Origin: Caulobacter sp. BK020
Lineage (GTDB): Bacteria; Pseudomonadota; Alphaproteobacteria; Caulobacterales; Caulobacteraceae
Direction: 5' to 3'
DNA length: 64,000 nt
Assembly: GCF_004342605.1 (NCBI RefSeq)
Contig: NZ_SLZL01000017.1
Location: forward strand, 1 to 64,000
This document shows positions 26,057 through 34,348 of this stretch, in pieces. The notes under the pieces are model-generated. The model was not told the DNA's origin. It did no database searches and worked only from the letters and a program-made list of their open reading frames with translations. Position 1 is the first letter of the stretch, and each line of letters opens with the position of its first letter. The position numbers were made by a program, and so were the translations under genes.

Positions 26057-27304
26057 GTGTTGAAACAACTCAGAGCTCTGGCCTGGCGGTGTGCGCCGGA
26101 TCTCTGCGAGGCGATCTCGGTCCGCCTGCCCGCCTTGCGCGCCTATCGGCGATACGGATGGCGGCGACGCGCTGTGAATCCGGCGACGACGGCGGCCGGG
26201 CCGATCGTCGTGGCGGGCTTCCATGGCGCCGTCCTGGGCCTGGGCGAGGCCGCACGCGCCCTGGCCTCGGCCCTGGCCTCGACTGGAACCGCCGTGCAGG
26301 CCTGGGACGTCTCGGAACGGCTGGGCCATATGCGCCGGCTTGACCTCGGCGACGCCACCGCGCCGGACGCCGGGTCGGGGGTGATCATCGCCCATATGAA
26401 CCCGCCCGAACTGATCCAGCTGATCGCAAGCGATCCGACGCCGTTCGAAGGCAAGCGGGTCATCGGATACTGGGCTTGGGAACTGCCGACGGTTCCCGGT
26501 CTGTGGAAACCGGCCTTCCGCTATGTCGACGAGATCTGGGTCCCCTCGCGGTTCACCGCCGACGCCGTGCGCTCGGCCGCGCCGCGCGGACTGGCGGTGC
26601 GCGTGGCGCCCCACCCTGTGCCGGTGAGCCCGGCGACCCCGGACCGGGCCCGATTCGGGCTGGATCCAAATCACGTGATCGTCCTTTCCGCCTTTGACCT
26701 GCGCTCCACCCTGGCCCGCAAGAACCCGCTCGCCGCCCTGGAGGCGTTCCGCCGCGCCGTCGCTCGAACCCACCGCCCTGCGACCTTGGTGTTCAAGACC
26801 ATGGGCGGCGCCGAGGCCCCCGCCGCCCTGGCCTCGCTGTTGGCGGCGATCGGCGACGCGCACGACGTCGTGCTGATCGACCAGGCGCTGAGCGCCGCCG
26901 ATCGAGATCGCCTGCTGGCCAGCTGTGACATCCTGCTGTCGCTGCACCGTTCCGAAGGTTTCGGTCTGCTGCTGGCCGAGGCCATGGCGGCTGGCAAGGC
27001 CGTGATCGCCACCGGCTGGTCGGGAAATCTCGACTACATGAGCGACCGGACGGCGGTCCTGGTCCCCTACACCCTGATCTCGGTCGATGACCCGCAGGGC
27101 ATCTATCGTGGCGGCCATTGGGCCCAGGCCGACATCGAGACCGCCGGCCGGGCCCTGGCGGAGCTGATCGACGACGACGCGCGCCGCGAGGCCATCGGAC
27201 GGCGGGCCCAGGAAGCCGTAGGCGCCCAGTTGGCCACGCCGGTCATCGCCGACCTCATGCGCCGCTTCCTCGACGGCGATACGGCCCCGCCCCTATCGCG
27301 GTGA
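26057..27304 (+). CDS. Glycosyltransferase family 4
   Basis: A 415-aa GT-B enzyme. VVAGFHGAVLGLGEAARAL is the N-terminal acceptor loop near residue 52. The donor domain starts around 215, and LLSLHRSEGFGLLLAEAMAAG near 295 contains the E-x7-E motif (SEGFGLLLAE). A GYWAWELPTVP segment is typical of GT4 proteins in polysaccharide clusters. The GTG start at 26057 is the first in frame with the conserved region. The 3' end overlaps queG by 12 bp tail to tail. Sugar specificity is unknown. Confidence 0.87.
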   Translation: MLKQLRALAWRCAPDLCEAISVRLPALRAYRRYGWRRRAVNPATTAAGPIVVAGFHGAVLGLGEAARALASALASTGTAVQAWDVSERLGHMRRLDLGDATAPDAGSGVIIAHMNPPELIQLIASDPTPFEGKRVIGYWAWELPTVPGLWKPAFRYVDEIWVPSRFTADAVRSAAPRGLAVRVAPHPVPVSPATPDRARFGLDPNHVIVLSAFDLRSTLARKNPLAALEAFRRAVARTHRPATLVFKTMGGAEAPAALASLLAAIGDAHDVVLIDQALSAADRDRLLASCDILLSLHRSEGFGLLLAEAMAAGKAVIATGWSGNLDYMSDRTAVLVPYTLISVDDPQGIYRGGHWAQADIETAGRALAELIDDDARREAIGRRAQEAVGAQLATPVIADLMRRFLDGDTAPPLSR

Positions 27305-28492
27305 CGCCATCGGGCCGTGCGGAAGGGGCGCGGATCCGAGCGTCGAACCGTTCTTCCACTCCGCCCGCACGGCCGGATCGACCTCCCTCGCCGCCTCCGC
27401 CAGTCGCGCGAAGGTCTTTGCGTCCAGAAGCCGCCCCGCCGCCCACACCGCCGCGCCGCGCACCACCGGCGAGGGATCCGCCAGCCGCGGCTCGACCACC
27501 GCCATCAGCGCCGCGTCGCCGCTGTTGCCGATCGCGTAGAGCACGTTGCGCACGAAGCGGTCCCGGCCGATGCGCTTGACCGGGCTCTTGCTGAACAGGG
27601 CGCGGAAGGCCGGGTCGTCCAGCCCGGCCAACTCGGCCAGGGACGGCCCCTTCAAGGTCTCGCGGGCGTGGAAGGCCATCTCGTTGGACAGGCTGGCGAA
27701 CTTGTTCCACGGGCAGGCGGCCAGGCAGTCGTCGCAGCCGTAGATGCGGTTGCCCAAGGCCTCGCGGAATTCCATCGGAATCGGCCCCGACAGCTCGATG
27801 GTCAGGTACGAGATGCAGCGCCGCGCATCCAGCCGGTTCGGGCCCGGGAAGGCCCTCGTCGGGCAGATGTCGAGGCAGGCGGTGCAGGAGCCGCAATGGT
27901 CGCGCTCGGGCGGGTCGGCCGGCAGGTCCAGGGTGGTCAGCACGCTGCCCAGGAACAGCCACGAGCCGAACTGGCGCGAGACCAGGTTGGTGTGCTTGCC
28001 CTGCCAGCCCAGGCCGGCCCGCTGGGCCAGGGGCTTTTCCATCAGCGGAGCGGTGTCGACGAACACCTTCACCTCGCCGCCGAACCGGCCGTGCATCCAG
28101 CGGGCCAGGGCCTTGAGCCGCTTCTTGATCACCTCGTGATAGTCGTCGCCCTGGGCGTAGACGCTGATCGTCGCGCGGGACGGATCCTGAAGCGCCAGCA
28201 GCGGGTCGTGCTCGGGGCCGTAATTGACGCCCAGCACCACCGCCGTCTTCGCGTCGGCCCACATGGCCGTGGGATGGGAGCGCCGGTCCAGCGTCTCCGC
28301 CATCCAGCCCATGGCCCCGTGAAAGCCCTCGGCCACGAAGTCGCGCAGCCAGCCGCCGTTCGGCCAGGCGTCGCTGGCGCTGGCGAAACCGCAGGCGTCG
28401 AAGCCCAGCCTCAGGGCCTCGGCGCGGATTTCATCCCTCAGCCCCCCATCTTTCTGGGATGCGTTCGGGTGATCAGAAATCGAGATCGTCAT
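27293..28492 (-). CDS. queG: Epoxyqueuosine reductase
   Basis: A 399-aa protein. Two 4Fe-4S motifs are complete: CGSCTACLDICP near 205 and CDDCLAACPWN near 250. The N-terminal half (YGPEHDP, YAQGDDYHEVIKKRL, WQGKHTN) is the cobalamin-binding QueG region, and a C-terminal HEAT-like segment (ALMAVVEPRLADPSPVVRGA) is also usual. It reduces epoxyqueuosine in tRNA to queuosine. Its ATG lies inside the end of the upstream GST-like gene (20-nt overlap), so the two are co-translated. Confidence 0.93.
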   Translation of the reverse strand: MTISISDHPNASQKDGGLRDEIRAEALRLGFDACGFASASDAWPNGGWLRDFVAEGFHGAMGWMAETLDRRSHPTAMWADAKTAVVLGVNYGPEHDPLLALQDPSRATISVYAQGDDYHEVIKKRLKALARWMHGRFGGEVKVFVDTAPLMEKPLAQRAGLGWQGKHTNLVSRQFGSWLFLGSVLTTLDLPADPPERDHCGSCTACLDICPTRAFPGPNRLDARRCISYLTIELSGPIPMEFREALGNRIYGCDDCLAACPWNKFASLSNEMAFHARETLKGPSLAELAGLDDPAFRALFSKSPVKRIGRDRFVRNVLYAIGNSGDAALMAVVEPRLADPSPVVRGAAVWAAGRLLDAKTFARLAEAAREVDPAVRAEWKNGSTLGSAPLPHGPMASPR

Positions 28493-29159
28493 AGTGCGCG
28501 ACCGGCGCCAGGCCCGGCCAGCGATCGGCCAGGATGGGTCGGAAGGCGGGCCTGGACTTCAGCTTCATGTACCAGGTCTTGGTCGCCGGGAAGTCCTTCC
28601 ACGGCACGTCGCCGAAATAGTCGATCACCGACAGGTGGGCGGCGGCGGCGAAGTCGGCCAGGCTCATACGCCGGCCGGCCAGCCAGTCGCGGGTGTTCAG
28701 CAGGCCCTCGATATAGTCCATGTGCGCGCGCAGGGCGTCGCGGCCCCGGCGCAGCGACGACAGGTCCGGCGCGCCCAGCCGCAGCAGGCGCTTCTCCATC
28801 TTCTCGTGCAGCAGGAAGCCGTTGACCTCGTTGTCGAACTTGCGGTCGAACCACTGCAGCAGGCGGCGCGCCTCGGCCCGCTCGCCCGGCTCGCGGCCCA
28901 GCAGGGCGGGTTCGGGCTCCTGCTCCTCGATGTGCTCGAGGATGGCGCGGTTCTCGGCGATCACCGTGGTGCGCTGGTGCCGGGTCTCGACCAGCACCGG
29001 CGGCAGGCCCGACGGGTTGAGCTTGAGGAACTCGGCCGGGCCTTCCCAATAGCGCACCTGCACCTCGACGAACGGCAGGCGCTTCTCGCCCAGGGCCAGG
29101 CGCACCTGGCGCGAGGCCGGGTCGAGGGGAAAGTGGTGAAGGGTTCGTTCGACGCTCAT
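28473..29159 (-). CDS. fzlA: GST-family protein, probable FtsZ-binding FzlA
   Basis: A 228-aa protein of the glutathione S-transferase fold: thioredoxin-like N-domain (HHFPLDPASRQVRLAL, NPSGLPPVLVE, AENRAILEHI) and an all-alpha C-domain (ADFAAAAHLSVIDYFG). It extends to a C-terminal HYDDLDF. In Caulobacter a GST-like protein of this size, FzlA, binds and curves FtsZ filaments and is essential for division; the extended acidic C-terminus agrees with what I recall of it. The usual catalytic Ser/Tyr of GSTs is not obvious. The ATG at 29159 (MSVERTL) is preferred; an ATG four codons upstream is possible. The symbol is a recognition call without alignment. Confidence 0.65.
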   Translation of the reverse strand: MSVERTLHHFPLDPASRQVRLALGEKRLPFVEVQVRYWEGPAEFLKLNPSGLPPVLVETRHQRTTVIAENRAILEHIEEQEPEPALLGREPGERAEARRLLQWFDRKFDNEVNGFLLHEKMEKRLLRLGAPDLSSLRRGRDALRAHMDYIEGLLNTRDWLAGRRMSLADFAAAAHLSVIDYFGDVPWKDFPATKTWYMKLKSRPAFRPILADRWPGLAPVAHYDDLDF

Positions 29160-29305
29160 GCCCACGCGCATTCAGGCTGCATCGTTCGATCGATGCGCCG
29201 TTTTGTTTAACAACAACTTGCCGAACGACGGTCATCGGTCGACTTCGCGGCTGAATTAAGGGGTTTCGTAAGGTTTCCGGCGTTCGGCCCGATCGCGCCG
29301 GTCGA

Positions 29306-30763
29306 TCAGGCCTTGGCGTTCATCCGGCCGATCAGGTTGGTGGTGCTCTGGCCGGGCTTCAGCTGGGCCAGCAGCACCTTGCCGCCATAGCCCAGCACGA
29401 TGTCCGATCCGACCACGGTCTCGACCGTATAGTCGGCGCCCTTGACCAGCACGTCGGGACGGAAGGCCTGGATCAGGGTCAGCGGGGTCTGCTCGTCGAA
29501 CAGCACCACCAGATCCACCGCCGACAGCGAGGCCAGCACCGTAGCGCGGCCGCCCTCCTTCTGCACCGGCCGGGTCGGGCCCTTCAGGCGCTGGACCGAG
29601 GCGTCGGTGTTCAGGCCGACGATCAGCCGGTCACAGGCGGCCCTGGCCTGGGCCAGCAGCGAGACGTGGCCGGGGTGCAGCAGGTCGAAGCAGCCGTTGG
29701 TGAAGCCCACCTTCAGGCCCCGCGCCCGCCAGCCGGCGACGACGGCCAGAGCCCCGTCCAGGTCGGCGATCTTGTCGGCCGCCGGATCGGCGTGCTCGCC
29801 GTGGGCCAGGCGGACCAGCTCGTCGGCGGTGACCACGTCGGTGCCCAGCTTGGCCACCACCAGGCCGGCGGCCAGGTTGGCCAGGCGCGCCGCGTCCAGC
29901 GGACGCGCACCGCGAGCAAGAGTGAGAGCCAGGGTCGCGGCCACCGTGTCGCCGGCGCCGGAGACGTCGAACACTTCCAGGGCCGTGGCCGGCAGGTGGA
30001 CCGGCGCCTCGCCGCGCACCGCCAGGGTCATGCCCGCCCCGCCCCGGGTGATCAGGGCGGCGGCGAGGTTGGGGGCGCCGGCCAGGATGGCGTTGGCCGC
30101 CTCGGCGGCGGCTTCGTCGCCGGCTCCGGTCACCCCCGTGGCCTCGGCGGCCTCGCGGCGGTTCGGCTTGATCAGGGTGGCGCCGTCGTAACGCGAGAAG
30201 TCGCGGCTCTTGGGATCGACGATCACCGGCTTGCCGGCGGCGTTGGCGGCGGCGATGGCGGCCTTCAGCACCGTGGGAGTCAGCACGCCCTTGGCGTAGT
30301 CAGACAGCACCACCACGTCGACCTCGCGCAGGTGGGCGTTGAACGCCGCCAGCAGGGCCTGGCCGTCGGCCTCGCCACGGTCCTCGCGGTCGGCCCGCAG
30401 CATCTGGTGCGAGCCGGAGATGTAGCGGGTCTTCTCGGTGGTGCGGCGGCGGGCGTCGACGATCAGGGCCGAGTCGAGGCTGGCCTCGCGGTCGATCAGG
30501 CCGGTCAGCACCCGGCCGGCGTCGTCGTCGCCGACCACGCCCACCAGCACCGCCCGCCCGCCCAGGGCCGCGACGTTGCGGGCCACGTTGCCGGCCCCGC
30601 CCAGCATCACCGTCTCGCGCTCGACGGCGATCACCGGCACCGGCGCCTCGGGCGAGATGCGGTCGACCGCGCCATAGACGAAGCGGTCCAGCATCACGTC
30701 GCCCAGCACCAGCACGGTGACGCCCGCGAAGGCTCGCGGCAGCTTGGCCAGTGTGTCGTCCAT
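29306..30763 (-). CDS. hldE: Bifunctional heptose-7-phosphate kinase / heptose-1-phosphate adenylyltransferase
   Basis: A 485-aa two-domain enzyme of the normal length. Residues 1-320 are a PfkB-family kinase: GDVMLDRF, LGGAGNVARNVAAL, and the ATP/anion-hole motif DVSGAGDTVAATLAL near 260. Residues 345-485 are a nucleotidyltransferase with FTNGCFDLLHPGHVSLL (HxGH) near 350. It makes ADP-D-glycero-beta-manno-heptose for the LPS inner core. The ATG at 30763 matches the family N-terminus; the frame stays open upstream but without similarity. It lies 146 bp upstream of fzlA and 79 bp downstream of a CDF transporter, all leftward. Confidence 0.94.
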   Translation of the reverse strand: MDDTLAKLPRAFAGVTVLVLGDVMLDRFVYGAVDRISPEAPVPVIAVERETVMLGGAGNVARNVAALGGRAVLVGVVGDDDAGRVLTGLIDREASLDSALIVDARRRTTEKTRYISGSHQMLRADREDRGEADGQALLAAFNAHLREVDVVVLSDYAKGVLTPTVLKAAIAAANAAGKPVIVDPKSRDFSRYDGATLIKPNRREAAEATGVTGAGDEAAAEAANAILAGAPNLAAALITRGGAGMTLAVRGEAPVHLPATALEVFDVSGAGDTVAATLALTLARGARPLDAARLANLAAGLVVAKLGTDVVTADELVRLAHGEHADPAADKIADLDGALAVVAGWRARGLKVGFTNGCFDLLHPGHVSLLAQARAACDRLIVGLNTDASVQRLKGPTRPVQKEGGRATVLASLSAVDLVVLFDEQTPLTLIQAFRPDVLVKGADYTVETVVGSDIVLGYGGKVLLAQLKPGQSTTNLIGRMNAKA

Positions 30764-30842
30764 CGGGTGGGTCGCTCGTCGTCTGTGCAGGAAGCGCCAT
30801 TTGGCCCCGCCGGACGCGGTCGGCAAGCCCGGCGATGCGCGC

Positions 30843-31775
30843 TCAGGGCGGCGGGACCTCGCCGAACGCCCCGCCATGCGGCTCGGCCACGCCGCGGGGA
30901 TCGGGGTGGAGCAGGATGTCGGCGGCCGGAAAGGCCTCCAGCACACGGTTCTCGGCCGCCACCATCACCGCGTGGGCGACGCTCAAAACCAGGGTCGGAT
31001 CCAGGTCCATGTGGGCCTGGACATGCATGTAGGGGCCCGAGGCGCGGGTGCGCACCTGGTGAACGCCGAGTACGCGGGGGTCAGCGGTCAGCAGGGCGAT
31101 GATCCGCTCGCGATCTTCCAGCGGCAGCTCGTGGTCCATCAGCTGGTGGGCGGCCTCGCGGAACACGCCGATCGCCCCCCACAGCAGCCACAGGGCTACG
31201 GCCAGGCCGGCGGCGGCGTCCACCCAGGCCAGGTGCAGCAGACTGGCCGCGGCCAGGCCGACCAGCGACACGGCGTTGGAGGCCAGGTCGGCGGCGTAGT
31301 GGGCGCGGTCGCCCGACACCGCCACCGAACGGGTCCTCTTGGTCACCTCGGTCTGGGCCCGGATCAGCAGCAGGGTCAGGACGATCGAGGCGGCCATGAC
31401 CCCGACGCCCAGGACGCCATGCTCGGGGGGCTCGGCGCGGCCGAAGGCGCGGATGGCCTCCTGGCCGATCAGCGCCGCCGAGGCGAACACCAGGCCGCCC
31501 TGGGTCAGGCTGGCGAAGGCCTCGGCCTTGCCGTGGCCGAAGCGGTGTTCGGCGTCGGGCGGAACGGCGGCGTAGCGCACGGCGTAGAAGGTGATCAGCG
31601 AGGCGACCAGGTCCAGCCCGCTGTCGGCCAGCGAGGCCAGCATGGCCACCGAATGCCCCATCAGCCAGGCGACGCCCTTGATCGCGATCAGGACGACCGC
31701 GACCCCCACCGACAGGGTGGTCACCCGGCGGGTCAGCACCAGAGATTCGGCGGCGGTCAGGGCGGGAGCGGACAT
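30843..31775 (-). CDS. Cation diffusion facilitator transporter (FieF-like)
   Basis: A 310-aa inner-membrane CDF protein with about six spans in the first 215 residues and a cytoplasmic C-terminal domain. Metal-site motifs: DSGLDLVAS in TM2 and HYAADLASN in TM5 (H-x3-D), plus AEHRFGHGKAEAFASL between spans. The D/D and H/D pairing fits Zn/Fe exporters such as FieF. The C-terminal domain contains GPYMHVQAHMDLDP. The ATG at 31775 has AGGCGGC directly upstream. It is upstream of hldE on the same strand; metal specificity is not decided by sequence. Confidence 0.88.
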   Translation of the reverse strand: MSAPALTAAESLVLTRRVTTLSVGVAVVLIAIKGVAWLMGHSVAMLASLADSGLDLVASLITFYAVRYAAVPPDAEHRFGHGKAEAFASLTQGGLVFASAALIGQEAIRAFGRAEPPEHGVLGVGVMAASIVLTLLLIRAQTEVTKRTRSVAVSGDRAHYAADLASNAVSLVGLAAASLLHLAWVDAAAGLAVALWLLWGAIGVFREAAHQLMDHELPLEDRERIIALLTADPRVLGVHQVRTRASGPYMHVQAHMDLDPTLVLSVAHAVMVAAENRVLEAFPAADILLHPDPRGVAEPHGGAFGEVPPP

Positions 31776-31939
31776 GCCGCCTGTGTAGCAAGCGCCGCGA
31801 TGCGACCCCAGCGAGAACGACTCGCGCGAGGTGTTCGCAGGCATGACGCCATGGACGAAGACGGGGACGCACACTCATGGCAAGGCCGCTGGCCATGCCG
31901 TGGGGTGAGTGTGTGTCCCCACCTCAAGTCGCGAGCGCG

Positions 31940-33079
31940 CTAAGCCGCCGCTTTCGTCCTCGGCCCCACATAGACCGACTGGGGCCGCACCAGCTTGCCG
32001 GTGGCCAACTGTTCGCGGGCATGGGCGATCCAGCCGGCCGTGCGGCCCATGGCGAACACGCAGGTGAACGCGGCCGGCGGCAGGCCCAGGGCCTCCAGCA
32101 GTACGGCGGTGTAGAACTCGACATTGGTGTCCAGCGGCCGGTCGGGCTTGTGGTCGCGCAGGATCCGCAGGGCGGCCTGCTCCACCGCCTCGGCGAAGGC
32201 CAGGCGGCCGGGAACCGCATTGGAGGCCAAATTTATCTGAGATTGGGCCAGCTGGCGGATCGCGGCCTTCAGGGCGTCGGCGCGCGGGTCGCGGACCCGG
32301 TAGATGCGGTGGCCAAAGCCCATCAGCCGGTCGCCGCGCGCCAGGGCCGCCAGGATCCAGGCCTGGGCGTTGTCGGGCGTCCCGATAGCGTCCAGCATCT
32401 CGATCACCGGACCTGGAGCGCCGCCGTGGAGCGGCCCCTTCAGCGCCGAGATCCCGGCCAGCACCGCCGAGGTCAGGCCGGCGCGGGTCGAGGCCACCAC
32501 CCGGGCGGCGAAGGTCGAGGCGTTGAGGCCATGGTCGCAGACCGTGACCAGATAGGCGTCCAGGGCCCGGGCCTCCCCGTCCGTGACCGGAACGCCACGC
32601 GTCATCCGCAACACGTCGGCGGCGTGCGACAGCGCCGGGTCCGGGACCACCGGCGATTCGCCAGCGGCGACCCGCAGGACGGCCGGGGTGAAGACCGCCG
32701 GGGCGGCGATCAGCAGCAGGGCGGTGTCCAGCCCCTCGCCGTCAGGCAGACGGGCGATCAGGGCGCGGACGGCCTCGACCGGATCGCGCCGGGCCAGGCC
32801 TTCGTCCAGGGCCGCGACCTCGGCGAAGACCCGTACGCGCGCCGCGCCCAGCGCCGAAGCCAGGTCGGACGGCATGGAGTCGAAGAAGCCGTCCAGCAGC
32901 AGATGGGCGACGTCCTCGAACCCGGCGCGATGGGCCAGGTCTTCGACGGCGTAGCCGCGGATGGTCAGGCGACCGGCCTGGCCATTGACGTCGGACAGCA
33001 CGGTGTGGGCGGCGACGACGCCTTCCAGGCCTTCGGCGACGGAGTTCGCGGTGGGAACGGCGGAAAGACCCTTGGACAT
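31940..33079 (-). CDS. Citrate synthase / 2-methylcitrate synthase family protein
   Basis: A 379-aa citrate synthase of the short bacterial type. Catalytic His residues are present in GPLHGGAPG and LMGFGHRIYRVRDPRA. At the position of the catalytic Asp the protein has Glu (TNVEFYTAVLL), a substitution seen in some 2-methylcitrate/citrate synthase branches. CVFAMGRTAGWIAHARE completes the active site. Start ATG 33079 has GGAGA 8 bases upstream. It is divergent from an HTH-fused citrate synthase, a pairing that suggests co-regulation or a hetero-oligomer. Whether it is the main TCA enzyme cannot be told from this window. Confidence 0.87.
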   Translation of the reverse strand: MSKGLSAVPTANSVAEGLEGVVAAHTVLSDVNGQAGRLTIRGYAVEDLAHRAGFEDVAHLLLDGFFDSMPSDLASALGAARVRVFAEVAALDEGLARRDPVEAVRALIARLPDGEGLDTALLLIAAPAVFTPAVLRVAAGESPVVPDPALSHAADVLRMTRGVPVTDGEARALDAYLVTVCDHGLNASTFAARVVASTRAGLTSAVLAGISALKGPLHGGAPGPVIEMLDAIGTPDNAQAWILAALARGDRLMGFGHRIYRVRDPRADALKAAIRQLAQSQINLASNAVPGRLAFAEAVEQAALRILRDHKPDRPLDTNVEFYTAVLLEALGLPPAAFTCVFAMGRTAGWIAHAREQLATGKLVRPQSVYVGPRTKAAA

Positions 33080-33121
33080 GGATGAGATCTCCTTTCGTCC
33101 CGCAATCCACGCCTCGGGTGC

Positions 33122-33151
33122 TTGATCGTCAATCTTGATCAATATAATCAA
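33122..33151 (+). promoter_or_regulatory. Tandem dyads and promoter between divergent citrate synthase genes
   Basis: Two adjacent dyads are visible: TTGA-N3-TCAA at 33122-33132 and TTGAT-N7-ATCAA at 33135-33151. A TATAAT hexamer lies at 33143-33148 with CTTGAT 16 bases upstream. Transcription from it would begin about 33155-33157, exactly at the ATG of the rightward gene, which has no Shine-Dalgarno; a leaderless mRNA is therefore likely. The dyads overlap the promoter and are plausible operators, perhaps for the HTH-citrate synthase itself. Confidence 0.5.
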
Positions 33152-33156
33152 TATGA

Positions 33157-34320
33157 ATGGCGGAATGGATCGACGCGGAACAGGCGATGGCGACGCTGGG
33201 GGTGCGCGCCCAGACCCTCTACGCCTATGTCAGCCGGGGCCGGGTGGGCGCGACGGCCCATCCCGACGATCCGCGCCGCAGCCTCTATCGCGCCTCCGAC
33301 GTCGCCGCCCTGGCCGCCCGTAAGGCCCGAGGCCGGCGGGCTGCCGACGTCGCGGCCGAGGCCATCGCCTGGGGCGAGCCGGTGCTGCCCTCCGCGATCA
33401 CCACGGTGGAGGGCGGGCGGCTGTTCTATCGCGGCCAGGACGCCGTTGACCTGGTCCGGATGCACAGCCTGGAGCAGGTCGCGCGTCTCCTGCGCGGCGG
33501 CCACGGCGCGCCGCTGACCGGATCGGAACCAAAGAAGCCGAAGAAGGGCGAGACGCCGCGCGCCCGGCTGTTCTCCACCCTGGCCGCCCGAGCCGGGATC
33601 GATCCGCCCGCTAGGGGCCGCGCCCCGCTGGCCCTGGCGATGGAAGCGGCCGGCCTGCTGGAGGCCGCCGCCGACGCCGTGGCCGGGTCGATCGGCGAGG
33701 GCCCCATCCACCAGCGCCTCGCCGACGCCTGGGCCTTGGACGCCCACGGCGCCGACCTGATCCGCCGGGCCCTGGTGCTGCTGGCCGACCACGAACTGAA
33801 CGCGTCGACCTTCGCCGTGCGGGTCGCCGCTTCGACCGGAGCCTCGCTCGCCGCAGCGTCGCTGGCGGGACTGGCGGCCTTGTCAGGACCCCTGCACGGC
33901 GGCATGGCCGCCCGGGTCGAGGCGTTCGTCGACGAGGCGCGGCGCCGGGGAGCGGGCAAGGCCGTGGCCGGGCGCCTGGCCCAGGGCTCGACCACCCCGG
34001 GCTTTGGCCATCCGCTCTATCCAGACGGCGACCCGCGCGCCGCGGCCCTTCTGGGCAGCTTCGAGGTTCCAGACCTCTTAGCCGACCTGCGCCGCGAGAC
34101 CGAGGTCTCCACCGGTCTTGCGCCGAACATCGACTTCGCCCTGGTGGCCCTGGCGCAGGCCCTGACCTTGCCCGGCGACGCGCCCTTCAGCCTGTTCGCC
34201 GTCGGGCGCATGGCCGGATGGCACGCCCACGCCATCGAGCAACTGCAGACGGGCAGACTGATCCGCCCTCGCGCCCGCTACGTGGGCCCGCGGCCAGGCG
34301 GATCCCAGCCTGTGCGTTGA
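33157..34320 (+). CDS. Citrate synthase family protein with N-terminal helix-turn-helix
   Basis: A 387-aa protein. Residues 1-60 resemble a MerR/excisionase-type winged helix (DAEQAMATLGVRAQTLYAYV, then RRSLYRASDVAAL). Residues 70-380 are citrate synthase-like: GPLHGGMAARVEAF and GFGHPLY keep the two catalytic His, and NIDFAL keeps the Asp, but the substrate Arg of GFGHR is replaced by Pro. It could be an enzyme with a regulatory N-domain or a metabolite-sensing regulator. Similar HTH-citrate synthase proteins are known from many proteobacterial genomes without a settled role. No ribosome site; see the upstream promoter. Confidence 0.85.
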   Translation: MAEWIDAEQAMATLGVRAQTLYAYVSRGRVGATAHPDDPRRSLYRASDVAALAARKARGRRAADVAAEAIAWGEPVLPSAITTVEGGRLFYRGQDAVDLVRMHSLEQVARLLRGGHGAPLTGSEPKKPKKGETPRARLFSTLAARAGIDPPARGRAPLALAMEAAGLLEAAADAVAGSIGEGPIHQRLADAWALDAHGADLIRRALVLLADHELNASTFAVRVAASTGASLAAASLAGLAALSGPLHGGMAARVEAFVDEARRRGAGKAVAGRLAQGSTTPGFGHPLYPDGDPRAAALLGSFEVPDLLADLRRETEVSTGLAPNIDFALVALAQALTLPGDAPFSLFAVGRMAGWHAHAIEQLQTGRLIRPRARYVGPRPGGSQPVR

Positions 34321-34348
34321 CCATGGCGGACAGGCGACCGGCCAGTCT

